NCBI GenBank assembly: GCA_017591395.1
Contig: WEDG01000327.1
Location: forward strand, 1 to 64,000
DNA: 64,000 nt
Source: Schistocephalus solidus
Lineage: Eukaryota; Platyhelminthes; Cestoda; Diphyllobothriidea; Diphyllobothriidae
Direction: 5' to 3'
Below the pieces are notes generated by a model that was given only the letters and a program-made list of their open reading frames with translations, did not search any database and had not been told where the DNA came from. Within the stretch, counting starts at the first letter, position 1, and each line of letters opens with the position of its first letter. Below, in pieces: positions 19,750 through 31,139 of this stretch. Both the position numbers and the translations under genes were made by a program.

Positions 19750-21862
19750 GTCCCAATATGCCGTTGTCCAACAGTAAAGGGATTTTCCACCTTTACTAAG
19801 CAAATTATTCTCAGTATTTCTCGAAAACGGTTTCGTCCCCGATCGGAAAACTTCTATTATAATTCCAGTTTTTAAATCTGGTTCCCGCTCTGACATTCAT
19901 AACTATCGCGGTGTTCATAAAACGCCCTCTCTTGCTAAACTCTTTGAAAAAGTAACTTCAAAACAAATTACAGATTTTTGCATAAGTAATCAAATTCTCA
20001 ACTCAACCCAACATGGCTTTTTACTGGACAGCTCTTGTGAAACCTGTCACATGTATTTTATAAATCTACTAAACTCTCTTCGTAATGATCATATATCTGT
20101 AAAGTTTATCTATTATGATCTTAGTAAGGCATATGATACAGTACCTCAAAGACGAATTCTATATTAGCACTAGGCTATATTTTGTATTCCGCTTACTGAC
20201 TTTATTAGATCATACCTATCTGATCGAAAACAAAAAGTTTTAGTGGGGTATTCATACTCAAGTGCTACCCCGATTGTTAGTGGTGTCATTCAAGGTACCG
20301 TATTACGTCCTTTGTTGTTCGTTCTTTACATAAATTATATTTTATAGGTAGTTAAACGTTTTCAATCTTATATTTATGCTGATGACCTCAAATGTGTGTA
20401 TTCATTCTCTTACTCTACGGCTGAACGATGCCTAGAACAAAATCATTCGGACGTAGACGCTCTTTCGGCGTGGACATCCACATGGCTAATGGAGTTCTCA
20501 CCTTCTAAGCGTCGATTCAGGAGTTTTGGGCCTGTAAGTCTGCCGCAACCTCTTATTTTGAAAGGTTTCCCTATGATTGAATGTTCCTGCATCAAGGACT
20601 TTGGCTTTAGCTACACCAATAAATTAGATCTTTCGCCTCATGCCGATAGGATAACGACCAAAGCTGCTCAGATTTGCGGCTTTATTTCTTATAATTTCTA
20701 CCTTCCTGAAATTAAATGAAGACTTTATCGTATGTTTGTACTTCCCATTCTTGAATTTTGCTGTCCTTTCTTCGGTTTAATGAACGAATCTAGCCGTTCA
20801 AAATTAAAAATGTCCAAAGACATTTCACAAAAAACTCCTGTTTCCGACTCTTTCAACTTCTTTCTACTCAACAAGATGGCAGCTAATGAAGCTAAAATTT
20901 ATTTTGGTCAGGAGACTGGAAGGAGACTTTTGTCTCCTTTTCCGACTAAATAATAGCTCAACTCTCCCCAAGCTTTCTGTCATTACCCTAGTTAGTCCTC
21001 CTAATATCCTAAGAAATTATGGACTAATTATACCTCCCCCTGCATCCTCCGCATGTAAACGCTCTCTCTTCTTTGCTTCTAGGTATAGTGTTCTTTGGAA
21101 TAACTTGCTAAGTGAAATAAGGTCGGTAACTAGGTTAGCTGTATTCAAGCGAAGACTGCACATTTATCTTAGCACTGATTCGATTAAAATTTTATTTTCC
21201 TCATATTTTCCCAGTAGCTTTCCATATGACTCGGAGAAAGGACCATCGGGAATTTAAGTGACCCTCTTGAAACCATATTTTCGCTACCCCGAGTCGCCCA
21301 TGAACCATGATGTCTCCTTATATCACCAGTCATCCAAATTATGTAGTCATTCGGACGTACACATGTGGTGGTCCACAGTCTAAAATGCTACGGTTTCTTT
21401 GGATACTTAACAACATCAGAATTCAATTTTGGATCCAAAAATGCTGAGGACTTAAGTTCATTGACGCATTTTCGTGAGATTTTGTTTCATTCGCCTAAGT
21501 GATCAAGAACGAATCACCTCGACGTTTCATTATCTCATTCTGATGTGCTACTACCGTATTACCCTACTCTACCACCTGACCATTTTTTCCTAAGCAGTTT
21601 TTTTCTCCTACCTTCTATTCAAAAATGAAGGCTTATTGAACTCTGCCTCCATTTTTATGGTAGGAGTTTTTTCACTGCCTATTTTTCTAGTTCACCATTA
21701 ATATTAAAACATTGCTAACTCTTGACATAGCAGGAAAAGTTATGTCTACATTATTAAGTATTTGTACATTTTATCTGCACACATTGTCATAACTTTATTT
21801 CGTTACTAATGTTTGTTTAAACAGTGCCTTGCCGGTGCTAACCAAATATAAATTATAAATTA
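19750..21862 (+). mobile_element. LINE family 1, copy C (left arm of a palindrome)
   Basis: A plus-strand family 1 copy lacking the endonuclease. RT coding runs to the DSEKGPSGI stop at 21,257. A ~600-bp 3' region follows and ends with ttgccggtgctaaccaaata and an AT-rich tail at about 21,862. A similar solo 3' end is at 28,555-28,687. From 19,750 to about 21,515 it is the inverse of copy E. The 350 bp upstream (19,250-19,600) show nothing recognisable. Confidence 0.85.
19850..21257 (+). pseudogene. reverse transcriptase of LINE copy C
   Basis: A continuous but stop-interrupted frame gives PVFKSGSRSDIHNYRGVHK, TPSLAKLFEK, STQHGFLLDSSCETCH, IYYDLSKAYDTVPQRR (motif A Asp present), a short frame-breaking deletion near 20,163, GVIQGTVLRPLLFVLYIN (motif B, LGP changed to LRP), and IYADDLKCVYSF (YADD intact). 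Then 20,396-20,719 gives the thumb-like region and 20,732-21,257 the C-terminus across another frameshift. The same deletion near 20,163 is present in copy E. Not functional. Confidence 0.88.
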
Positions 21863-21864
21863 TA

Positions 21865-24130
21865 GAAACGTTCTGGATCACTAAGACGCATGAAAAAAAA
21901 TCTCGAGAAAAGGCGTCAGTGAACTCGAGGCCTCAGTATCTTAACATCCAGAATTGAATTCAGATTATGGTAAGTATCCAAAAATAGGGAGCATTTCTAC
22001 TGTGTACGTCCTAATGTGTACGTCCGAATGACTTCCATCTTTCGAATGACTAATGGTATAAGGAGACATCATGGTTCCTGGGGACTCGAGGTACAGAAAA
22101 AATAGTTTTAAGAAAGCCACTTAAATTCCCAATGGTTCTTCCTCCAAGTCATAGGAAAAGCTGCTCGGAAAAGATGAGGAAAATTAAAGGTTGATAGAAT
22201 CAGTGTTAAGATAAATGTTCAGTCTTCGCTTGAATGCAGATAGACTAGTTACTAACCTAATTTCAATTGGCCAGTTATTCCAAAGAAGCTTTACCAAGAA
22301 GGAAAGAAAAGAGAGCGTTTAGATTTGGAGAATGCGGGAAGAGGTATAATTAGTGCATAATTTCTATGGTTATAATTAAGACTAACGGGGTAATGACAGA
22401 AAGCTAAGAGAGATATGCGGTACAATTTATTCGAATAAGGAGACAAAAGCCTGCTTCCCATCTACTGACCCAAAGATATTTTAGCTTCGCTAGCTAGCAT
22501 CTGGTTGAGTAGGAAGTATTTAAAAGAGTCGGATACATGAGCTTTTTGTGAAATGCCTTTGGACATTTTCAATTTTTGAACGGCCAGATTCATTCAGTAA
22601 ACTGAAGAAAGGACAGCGAAATTCAAGAATGGGAAGTACAAACATACACTTAAGTCTTAATTTAATTTCAGAAAGATAGATTGTATTAAAAATAAAACCA
22701 GAAATCTTAGCAACCTTGGCCATAATACTATCGTTATGAGGTGAGATATCTTATTTATTGATGCAACTTGATGAGGGAACATTCAGTCATAGGGCAACCT
22801 TTAAAAATAACAGGTTGCGGCAGCCTTACGGGCAAAAAAACACATGACGCGGAACTAAGAAGGTGAGAACTCCATTAGCCATGTGGAGGTCTACGCCGAA
22901 AGAGCGTCTACGTCCGAATGATTTTGTTCTAGGCATCGTTCAGCCTTAGAGTAAGAGAATGAATACACACATTTGAGGTCATCAGCATAAATATAAGATT
23001 GAGAATGTTTAACTACCGATTAAATATCATTTATGCAAATTAAGAACAACAAGGGACCTAATACGGTACCTTGAAGTACACCACTAACAATTGGGGTAGC
23101 ACTTGAGTACGAGTACCCCAGTAAAACATTTGTTTTCGATCAGATAGGTATGATCTAATAAAGTTAGTAAGCGGAATACAAAATCCTATAGCCTAGTGTT
23201 AATATAGAATTCGTCTTTGAGTTACTGTATCATATGCCTTACTAAGATCATAATAGATAACTACTACAGATAGATGATCATTACGAAGAGAGGTAAGTAG
23301 ATTTATAAAAGACATGTGACAGGTTTCACAACAGCTGTCCAGTAAAAAGCCATGTTGGGTTGAGTTGAGAATTTGATTACTTATGCAAAAATCTGTAATT
23401 TGTTTTGAAATTAGTTTTTCAAAGAGTTTAGCAAGAGAGGGCGTTTTATGAACACCGCGATAGTTATGAATGTCAGAGCGGAAACCAGATTTGAAAACTG
23501 GAATTATAATAGAATTTTTCCAATAATCGGGGAAGAAACCGTTTTTGAGAAAAACTGAGAATAATTTGCTTAGTAAAGATGGAAAATGTCTTAACTGTTT
23601 AATAAGTTATTTTGGAATGTTATCAGTTCAAACTGAATGTGAATTTTATTTGAGCTATTTCTTTTTGAGTACTTGTAGACGAGAAATTAATGGTTGTTAG
23701 ATGTAAATTTGAATTTGAAAGCGGAGGAATTGAAAGAGTGAGGCAAGTTTCAATGGTCAAGTGGTTGGCAATAAAAGAATTTAACAATTCTGCTTGCCTG
23801 AATCCTTTTGTTATATTCAGGTAAGTGCTGAGTTACATTCAGATGCTTAGCCGATGACCGAACATGGGAGACTTTAGCAACAAATTTGGATGAATTGGCA
23901 TCACTTAGTTCCCGAGACTCCCTATTCTGCCTGTCTCGCGCGATCCTAATTTTAAATGCTTATTCAAATATTTGTGCAATTCTTAAGTGAACTGACAAAG
24001 AGCTTTTAGACGGATCATCAAGTTGCTTTTGTAATTTTTTAAGTCTCTTTTGGAGAAAACATGAAACACTAGATAAAGTTAAATGTAAAGGTATATAAGG
24101 GTAATAGGCATTGTCTTTGAAGAACTTATT
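21865..24130 (-). mobile_element. LINE family 1, copy E (right arm of a palindrome)
   Basis: The minus-strand partner of copy C. It lacks the last ~350 bp of the 3' region that copy C keeps, and instead begins where that tail ends (21,865). It reaches about 24,130 at its 5' side, including the linker region similar to copy A at 2,290-2,760. Coding similarity includes NYRGVHKTPSLAKLFEK, TQHGFLLDSCCETCH and a frame-shifted YADD region. Many stops are present. Confidence 0.85.
22130..23640 (-). pseudogene. reverse transcriptase of LINE copy E
   Basis: From about 23,640 to 23,200 the minus strand reads PDYWKNSIIIPVFKSGFRSD, HNYRGVHKTPSLAKLFEK, then IYYDLSKAYDTVTQRR with the first catalytic Asp intact. 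It carries the same deletion as copy C after the RRILY block (near 23,195). Beyond that the motif B and motif C regions persist only in shifted frames. 22,723-22,520 is the only open piece of the thumb-like region. The C-terminal block near 22,130 reads DLEEEPLGI. Inactive. Confidence 0.82.
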
Positions 24131-24189
24131 TGAAAAAACTCTACCTACAATATTGCAGTCGAAATACACTCTACTGCAAAGGAGTGAAT

Positions 24190-24460
24190 GGCATAGTTAC
24201 GTAGAAAGAAAATTGCTTTATAACAGTGGAATCTAGACACAGCCATCCACCGTTACCTCTATGTATGTGCAAAACTTTGGTATGATATAGCAGTGCCTTC
24301 CTCTTAGAATGAACGGTTTTTGTCAAACGAATATAAATACAGTTTATTTGAAGGTGTCGGTCGTGTCCACCCGTATGACGTCCTCTGGGATTCCGTGCCA
24401 GGCACCGACAACTCGCTGCGAAAACGAAGGGCGACGAATATTCAGGTATGATAAGGCTCA
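24190..24460 (-). repeat. extra 3'-end copy of LINE family 2 next to element F
   Basis: The block around gtggaatctagacacag (24,226) recurs at 24,545, an offset of 319 bp, and similarity extends through gaaaacgaRNgccgacgaa. The upstream copy is only the 3' end of the element, so two tails lie in tandem in the same orientation. Confidence 0.85.
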
Positions 24461-24634
24461 TCGAAGATATTCCAATTAAAATACATATTTTACTAAAATG
24501 TATTGTGTAAAATATTAACAAAGAAAGAAAATTATTTTGAAACCGTGGAATCTAGACACAGTCATCCACCGTTATCTCTATGTATGTGCAAAGCTTTTGT
24601 ATGATGTAGCAGTGCCTTCCTGTTAGAATGAACG

Positions 24635-26880
24635 CTATTTGTCAAGCAAATATAAATTTAGTTGACGTTTGTATGTATCTGTCCTGTCCGTCCGTATAAC
24701 GTCGACTGGAAGTTCATCCCAGGTACCGAAAACTCGCTGCGAAAACGAATGCCGACGAACATCCAGGTTTGATAAGGTTTCTTGAAGTTTGAGAGAATTC
24801 CCACGCAGGTTAGTTGTTGTGGCCAATGAAAAATATGTCCTGGAAGTGTAGAGCACAGTCCTGATTCCATCAAGCCGGTATGTCTGTAGAATATCGCATC
24901 GAATCTGCCTGTACTCAAGAGGGAAAAGGTTAAGAGCGTCACTTCTGCATTTGTATGATAAAGACCTCAGATCCTTCATGACTATTGTTGCCCTCCTTTG
25001 AACCGTTTCCAGCAGTTTGTATTTGTTTTCAGCCACGGTTGCCACGCCTGAACAGCATATTCCAGGTGTGAACCAATTAACGTCCGTATATTTTTCCAAA
25101 TATTTCCTTATCGATATCTAAGAAAGTTCTTTAAATGGCAAACAGGACATTGAAAGCCTTTTTGGTCGCCTGAAAAATTTACAAAATGGACAAATTGGCC
25201 CTGATACATTTGACAAGCACCTTCTGTCCAGGAATCATTGATGGAAGTCGCCCATCTCGATTACCTTCTTCGTTTTGAGCCGCAGTGCGACACATTTCTC
25301 AAAGTTGAAATTCATAAGCCATTTTTCAGACCACTCAGATAGGTGGCTGAGTCCTTCTTGTAAAGTCTGTTGATCATTACTGCATCGAATTTTTTGCCAT
25401 ATCTTGATGTCCCCTGCAAACATGACTCTCGTGCAGTCCAATCCACTCATACAATCATTGACACAGATCAAGAAAATTAATGGCCCAAGAACGGAGCCCT
25501 GAGGTACACCCCTCACGACCGGCATGGAAATTTATTTCGCATTGCCAATACACACGGACTGTGTTCGGCCTACCAAGAAGTTTCCTATCAAATTGAGTAA
25601 ATTTCCCCTTATTCTGGATTCTCGGACTTTGTAGAGTAACCAGCGGTGAGGAACACTATCAAAGGCTTTTTGAATTCGGTGTAGACGAAATCAACGCTGG
25701 TATCCTCATCTAATGACACGGACCACTCTTCCATTGAATAGAGCATGTTGGTCAACAGGAGTAATTTCGTCGAAATCCATGTTGAGCACTGTCAAGGAAG
25801 TTTTTTTTCTTCGAGAAACTTCATGCTGGCCTTTTTGCTGATCCTTGCCATCACTTTGCAACAAATGCATGCTAGGCTCATCGGTTGATAGTTTTAAGAG
25901 CTGGTTCTGGATGCACCCTTGTGAATATCATATATATTTGCTGATTTCCAATCAGAGGGGACGATGCCTCAATCGAAGGATTACTGGACAAAACACAAGC
26001 GTGGTCTAGAGAGTTCGCTAGCGAGCTCCTTCAGTACTTTTGTTGTTATTTAATCAGCATCCGGACACTTCGCATCGCTAAGTGCAAGAAGCTCCTTCTT
26101 CACATCTTCTTCTGTGCATTCGAGGTCCTCAATGACTGCATCGTTAATACTTGTATGAAAGTCGGTTTGGTTAAAATCTGCTTCATCTGCAAAGAAGCTG
26201 CGAAAAACCAACTAAGGTGTTCTGCCTTTTCTTGATTTTAAACACTGCCTTCATTGTTTTCACCTATGAAAACTGCCACAATCTCCTTCTTCTTCAGCGG
26301 ACTATTGATGTAGCTAAAATGTACTTTTGGCTTCTTGATGGCCCGTTCTATAATTTCAGCCTCATACTTCTTCCGTGATCTGCGGATAATTAATCATATT
26401 TCATTCCGCTTTCTGCGAAATTCTTCGCAATGCATAGGTTTATTTGTGGCTACATAACTTCTCCAGAGTTTATTCTTTCGGTTCAGTTGTTTCTTCAAAT
26501 TTTGCGTTTACCAAACAGGGCGGTTTGCCTTTTGTACTTGTTTAATAGGGCAATTGCGTTGCAAAGCGTCGTTAATAACGCCTCCGAGAGTTGTCCAATC
26601 TACATCCGGATTTTCAATCAGAATATTTTGGCAATTTAGTGCCGAGAAGTTATCCCTTATCGCAGAGCAATTTGCGCGCCAGTAATTTAACCGAAAACCA
26701 GAAGTCTCCGTTTGCTTGGTGTACAAACAGTATTCCCACAGCAGCATTACATGCTCACTTTTACCAAGCGGCGCGAGTGACCTTTATTCATCCACATCAA
26801 TTGGGTCCTTTGAAAGAACAAGATCTAGGCAATTCGCCATTTGAGCCTCCTTAAGTCTCTTTGGAAATCTAACATTCTGG
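24635..26880 (-). pseudogene. endonuclease end, linker and reverse transcriptase of LINE copy F
   Basis: The endonuclease tail reads CLDLVLSKDPI then LGKSEHVMLLWEYCLY, so the catalytic Ser-Asp-His became Ser-Glu-His. In the RT the motif A region near 25,690 reads DFVYTEFKKPL, where the catalytic Asp of the usual FIDFQKAFD is lost. Motif B VRGVPQGSVLGPLIFLICVN (25,525 downward) is good. Motif C is MFAGDIKIW instead of FADD, so the second essential Asp pair is also broken. The C-terminal domain (25,099-24,635) contains LLETVQRRATIVMKDL and LNLFPLEYRQIRCDILQTY, well preserved against copy D. The polymerase is dead by active-site changes as well as frameshifts. Confidence 0.85.
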
Positions 26881-26979
26881 ACGAGAAAGAGTTTAACCGT
26901 GAGCTTTAATAGTTTGGAGCTAAAGGAATACTACGAACCTTTTACGGAAAATGTGTTCCAGTCAATCAATGGTGCATTA

Positions 26980-27850
26980 AATCTCCGGCGGGTGGTATTT
27001 TAGTGTAATCTGCCTGCCCTCCACACCCAGTGTCACGGGCTTTCTTCAGAGAAATGATCTCTGGGTTTGCATAATTTATCCATTCCAACTTTTGAGATTT
27101 TTTCGTCAAGTCAGGATCGCTTGAGGAGTTTTAATTTAAGCCCTCTCCATTTCTCCCTCACCACAAGCGAAAATTCCGGCTGAAAAAAACGTTCTATGAG
27201 ATCTTCGAAGCATAGGTTTCCTAGTCAACAAAAGCTATGCTTCTAACTCATTCTGCAGGACAAGCTTCAGTGGTCTTGGTTGGCTGAACTCATCATTTGA
27301 GTCTCTTAATTGACCGATTTTGAAGGCCTTAGAACGGTGACCCTCTCGTCCTCCTTTAAGAGACTTTCAAGGTAGCTCTGGAATAGCTCCATATCATCGT
27401 GTATTCTTGCTTTTAGGGTGTCAGATATAGATTCAGGCATGCCTTTGATAACTATGCAATTACTGTGATGCGCTCGGGGCCTCTGTGGTCATGTCTTATT
27501 TTTGGGAATAAGATTATGATCACTTCGATTTCCGTCGGCTTCTATGTTCATTGGGTTTGTTGGGACCCCGCGAATGCTTTTTTCTCTCTCCTTGCTTGCG
27601 TAATTCCTAAATTCGGCCCACTCATATTAACGCTCTAGCTTAGTCTGGCCTTCTTGTATGTACTGCGACGCTTCTTCATTTTCTGACGCACCTGCCGGTC
27701 GTCCTTTTGTCGTACCGAATATTCATTGTCGATTACGCTGAGCCCCGTAAACACACCGTCTATTTCCTCATTGGTTGTTACGACAAAGAAAACTGTGTTT
27801 GCGTAGGTTCTTTTGTTTTGCTTAGTTTCCGTAATTGTCAATTCGTTCAC
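26980..27850 (-). pseudogene. ORF1-like region of LINE copy F
   Basis: 27,850-27,635 encodes a 71-aa Lys/Arg-rich piece. Around 27,420-27,330 the minus strand reads ELFQSYLESLLKEDERVTVL. A shifted frame then gives IGQLRDSNDEFSQPRPLKLV and LLTRKPMLRRSHRTFFSAGI with stops. The pattern (a short predicted RNA-binding block followed by RPLK..L..LL..R..LR) resembles CR1-type ORF1 proteins. Position upstream of the endonuclease remnant supports this; sequence evidence alone is moderate. Confidence 0.5.
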
Positions 27851-28114
27851 TTAGAGTAAAATTCGGGAAGTTTCTTCAAATTTTCCATCTCCAAATTAAG
27901 CCATTGCATGTACTTTTCAATGCCCGAATTTTTTTTAAAAAGTTGACAGCATGTTCCACACTTTTCGTCCTCGTATTTGACATCAAAAAACTTATTAAAC
28001 TCTTGGCCCGTTTGAAAGGAAGCAACTTTAAGAAAACATATCCGGAAGTGCAGTCATTCCTATTATGACTAGTGTTTATAACATCATTCAAATTTAAATT
28101 ATCAAATCTAACAT

Positions 28115-28187
28115 GTGGCGATAGCTCAGTGTTGTCACCGTCGCTCCCCACACATTGGTGTCTTGGTTCGAATCTCGGCAGTGCCAC
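28115..28187 (+). repeat. tRNA-like sequence (probable SINE head or tRNA pseudogene)
   Basis: Exactly 73 nt with an A-box-like tagctcagtgttg and a B box ggttcgaatctc. The ends pair (gtggcg with tgccac, one G-U). However, the D arm does not close, the T stem has a mismatch, and two extra bases separate the T arm from the acceptor. A working tRNA is therefore unlikely. Confidence 0.45.
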
Positions 28188-28554
28188 GTGTTTTGCACGA
28201 TTTCCGAGGGATAAATTTTTAAATTCCTTGATAGATCGCAAAAACGATGAATAGTGTTAAAGTTATGGAACGAACTTTTTAACGAGATCAAATTTATGAA
28301 TAAAATATTGAAATGACTCAGCCTCTTGTAGACTGGAAGATCTCTTAGAGCTGCTGACGAAAAGTGCGCAGGAGCAGGATATCGGACGTTTCCGCTGCTG
28401 TCCTGTCTATAAGGATGAAGAGTATGTCGAATAGAGTCCAAATCTTAATAACTAAAGTCCGCAAGAGTGACCAGTAGACCGAAATCACGAAAGCAGATAA
28501 TTCCTTGGATGTCGAAAATTTCGCTATTAATTTAAAATGATCGCTTACTTTTGA

Positions 28555-28687
28555 CGTGACAGGAGAAGTTCTGCCTGAATTATTAATGTTTTTTACATTT
28601 TATCTGCACACATTGTCATAATTTTATGTCATTACTAATTTTTTTCGACAGTCTCTTGCCGGTGCTAACCAAATAAAAATTCTAAAA
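28555..28687 (+). repeat. solo 3' end of LINE family 1
   Basis: Closely matches the last 130 bp of copy C (21,735-21,862), including acattttatctgcacacatt and ttgccggtgctaaccaaata followed by an AT-rich tail. A strongly 5'-truncated insertion. Confidence 0.85.
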
Positions 28688-28868
28688 ATCGACTAGCTAT
28701 AAACATAGCCGTCAATGATGCTAGACAGGGAAAGCTTCGCAGGCATCATCTGCACGCATAGGGTCAAACGAAGAAATGACAGTAGAGATCGTGAAGGTCA
28801 TGGTAGAATTGCCTGAGAAGCGACCACGATACTCTCCTTGCTGATTTATCAGACCGCCGACAGAGGAA
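28688..28868 (+). repeat. dispersed ~180-bp repeat, copy 2
   Basis: Second copy of the repeat at 300-482. It begins directly after the tail of the solo LINE end, suggesting the LINE inserted at its edge or that it is part of a transduced flank. Confidence 0.7.
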
Positions 28869-29289
28869 CTCAAACAATGGTTAACTTTGCAGATTACAGT
28901 CGTCGAATTCATGCTAGATGGATTTCAGCCCATACGCATGAATCTAAATGGTTGAAAGTGTGAGAGAATCGCAGTGTTCATACGATATGAGAATGAATAC
29001 GTCAGGGATGGGCCCTCACCAAAAAGGAATGCTAGTTGCGAGATCTTTAGTTGTAACTTGAAGGTACTAAGTGAAACGGACCTCCATATTGCCCTAAAAA
29101 CAGACTCTGGGACATCAGAGGGATACAGAAGCTGCACCCATCACGGAGGCAGGTAAGATCTGCCATAGCAAACAAGCGTTAATAGTTGAAGATTTTAAGT
29201 CCCAAGACCTCGATTAGCAATTGATGTACTGTGCGCGACTGGAAAACTCATTCGAAACGAAATAACTTTTGTTGATAACTGACGAATTC

Positions 29290-30000
29290 TTTACCTAACA
29301 CGTCAAAATGGACAAACGGTTCCAAACTGGACAGCCGTCAAGCTGCTTGAATGCCATCATCAGTACCAATGAGAACTGTATCCTTGGATTGAGTTCTCAT
29401 AGGCCCCTTGGTCGAAGTGATCATTGCGTTCTATTTAGGAGTTCAGTCATTTTTCTGTATCAAAAACTTATGAAGTTAAGTAGAAAAAAAGGTATGAAAA
29501 AGGATCATACTGAGTGAGACAGCGTGGAGCCCTGCACACGTACCTGACAAAAACGCTACCTGGTTCTTATTTAGAAAGTTGAGTCTCCACTTAGGCGAGA
29601 ATTGTGGTCCACTTAAAGGGGACTGTGCGTCTCCCGACCTGAGTGGGTTATATCGAAAATAGAAATGAATACCAAGAAGAAAAGTAGGCTGTGGAGAAAA
29701 TATGCCAGATATCAACAATCGGAACATTTAACGGATGTTACGAAAGAGAAAAATGGGTGTCGGAATCTCTTGTAAATAGAACGATTAGTATTTAAGTGAT
29801 AAATTATCGTAGAAACACCAAGACATTTGAAAATGCTATTTGCTTTGTTGAAAAAGGCAAAACTTCGTCGGAACACCATTACTGCCTAAAAGACCATCAG
29901 GAAAACATGTTAACAGACAACAGAGGGAAGACCAAGCTTTCATCTAATTTATCCATTTCCATAGATCCCGATGACCCAATTTTTGATGAGAAGTAACAGT
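29290..30000 (+). mobile_element. LINE family 2, copy G (endonuclease end and linker remnant)
   Basis: Plus-strand pieces in family order. 29,308-29,517 contains RPLGRSDHCVLF, the endonuclease Ser-Asp-His motif. 29,655-29,720 gives MNTKKKSRLWRKYARYQQ, matching copy D's INRKHKLWRKYCESNQ. 29,796-29,996 gives a continuation (TKTFENAICFVEKGKTSSEH). No RT follows. Frames are broken between the pieces. Confidence 0.65.
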
Positions 30001-30693
30001 GAAATATTCCCATATCTAGAAATAAATTTAGCTTGCACTGGCGGACATGCATTTGAGTTTCGGATTTCCGGGGAATGTTGTTATGATGCGGCTAGAACTT
30101 TTATCGATTTTTTTGGCTGCGCGGTCATCTTGATGGGCCCATTGAAAAGAAAACTTGGGAGGCTGTCTCGAATCCTTATTTTAGCTAACTAACTTGCATT
30201 CCCCATCATTGCATCTCTGTTTAAAGTCAAGGAATAAAGGGCAGTTTGAAGCTTCTCGGTCACGCATTCAGGGTGAAAATAGCCTTCAGTTTATCCCAAA
30301 GAGTCTAAGGCTGGCTTGTTCGCTGCAGTTCAGAAACAGTGCAATGGCTTGAGGTGTGCTGATTCTGACTGAGTACTTGCCATTTTCCCATTCGGAGGGC
30401 TTTGATCACTGCAACTGTCCCTGCGAGTATAAAACTATTATTAAATGAACCTATCAACAACAGGTAAGTTAAAAAATCTTCTGCTTGGTTCCATTTATAT
30501 CTCTACATTGCAATGAGTCCATACTTTCTCCGACGCACACTATATTAAGTGAAGCCTTGAAAATATCGCATTGTTTGAATCTTCCAATAATACATCACGG
30601 ACTTCTGTTCAGGTGGGCTACTTTTCGAACGAACGATGAGGTCCTTGGGTTTGAGTGATTATGGTCCACTGTTTTCGCTGAGATGCCAAACGA
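30001..30693. other. no recognisable feature
   Basis: Short open frames only; no repeat matches noticed within the window. Confidence 0.4.
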
Positions 30694-31131
30694 ATGTATC
30701 CACGGACGGGCATTTCTAAAAACGCTGACGAAATTTGCCTGGATCCGGTGTTCAATTTACCCCCACCTCGTGGAAATTACCCCGTTAATCAGCATAGGAA
30801 TACATCGAACAAATTTACTGATCCCGTTCTCAAAAAAGACGAGGAATTAGATTCGCCTGATAGCGCAAATATCAATTCAACTAATGTTTATTTAAACGGC
30901 CCGGAAACGAAGCTTCCTGGCCTTAAAAAAAATTCTCGCATTGTGGACGATATTCTAATCGGCTGTGAGCTCCAATCCAGGCGCCTGGTTGATTCTAACT
31001 TTGACCGCACGGAAAACCAGGATTTTTATTGTAGACGGGGTGAGCATTTTTTGGTTTTCCTGCGCAAACTGTTGTTTATTGACGAGTGTTTCGTAACGAC
31101 GACTCTTCATATTAGCACTGAGCTTTTTTAA
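30694..31131 (+). CDS. hypothetical 145-aa open frame, possible exon
   Basis: Not recognised. The frame is long for this AT-rich neighbourhood and its composition is protein-like: Asn/Asp/Pro-rich with balanced charges (for example DEELDSPDSANINS, SRIVDDILIGCELQSRRLVD). There is no signal peptide, membrane segment or known motif. A TGA lies six codons before the first Met. A GTGAGC donor-like site occurs at about 31,038, after which the translation turns hydrophobic and less protein-like, so the coding part, if real, may stop there. A chance frame or a relic of a retroelement ORF1 is equally possible. Confidence 0.3.
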   Translation: MYPRTGISKNADEICLDPVFNLPPPRGNYPVNQHRNTSNKFTDPVLKKDEELDSPDSANINSTNVYLNGPETKLPGLKKNSRIVDDILIGCELQSRRLVDSNFDRTENQDFYCRRGEHFLVFLRKLLFIDECFVTTTLHISTELF

Positions 31132-31139
31132 TGCCATAT

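Larger units (their letters stand above)
24545..27850 (-). mobile_element. LINE family 2, copy F (degenerate, ORF1 to 3' end)
   Basis: Minus-strand order is ORF1-like region (27,850-26,980), remnant of the endonuclease C-terminus (26,880-26,730), linker (26,747-26,508), RT (26,480-25,235) and C-terminal domain (25,099-24,635). The endonuclease N-terminus is deleted. Same family as copy D by matching blocks, for example LNYWRANCSAIRDNF in F against FWRGNCHQMRADL in D. Confidence 0.82.

Noticed and set aside
28115..28187. Functional tRNA gene of 73 nt
   Set aside because: Ends pair, but the D arm does not close, the T stem has a mismatch, and two extra bases break the fold.
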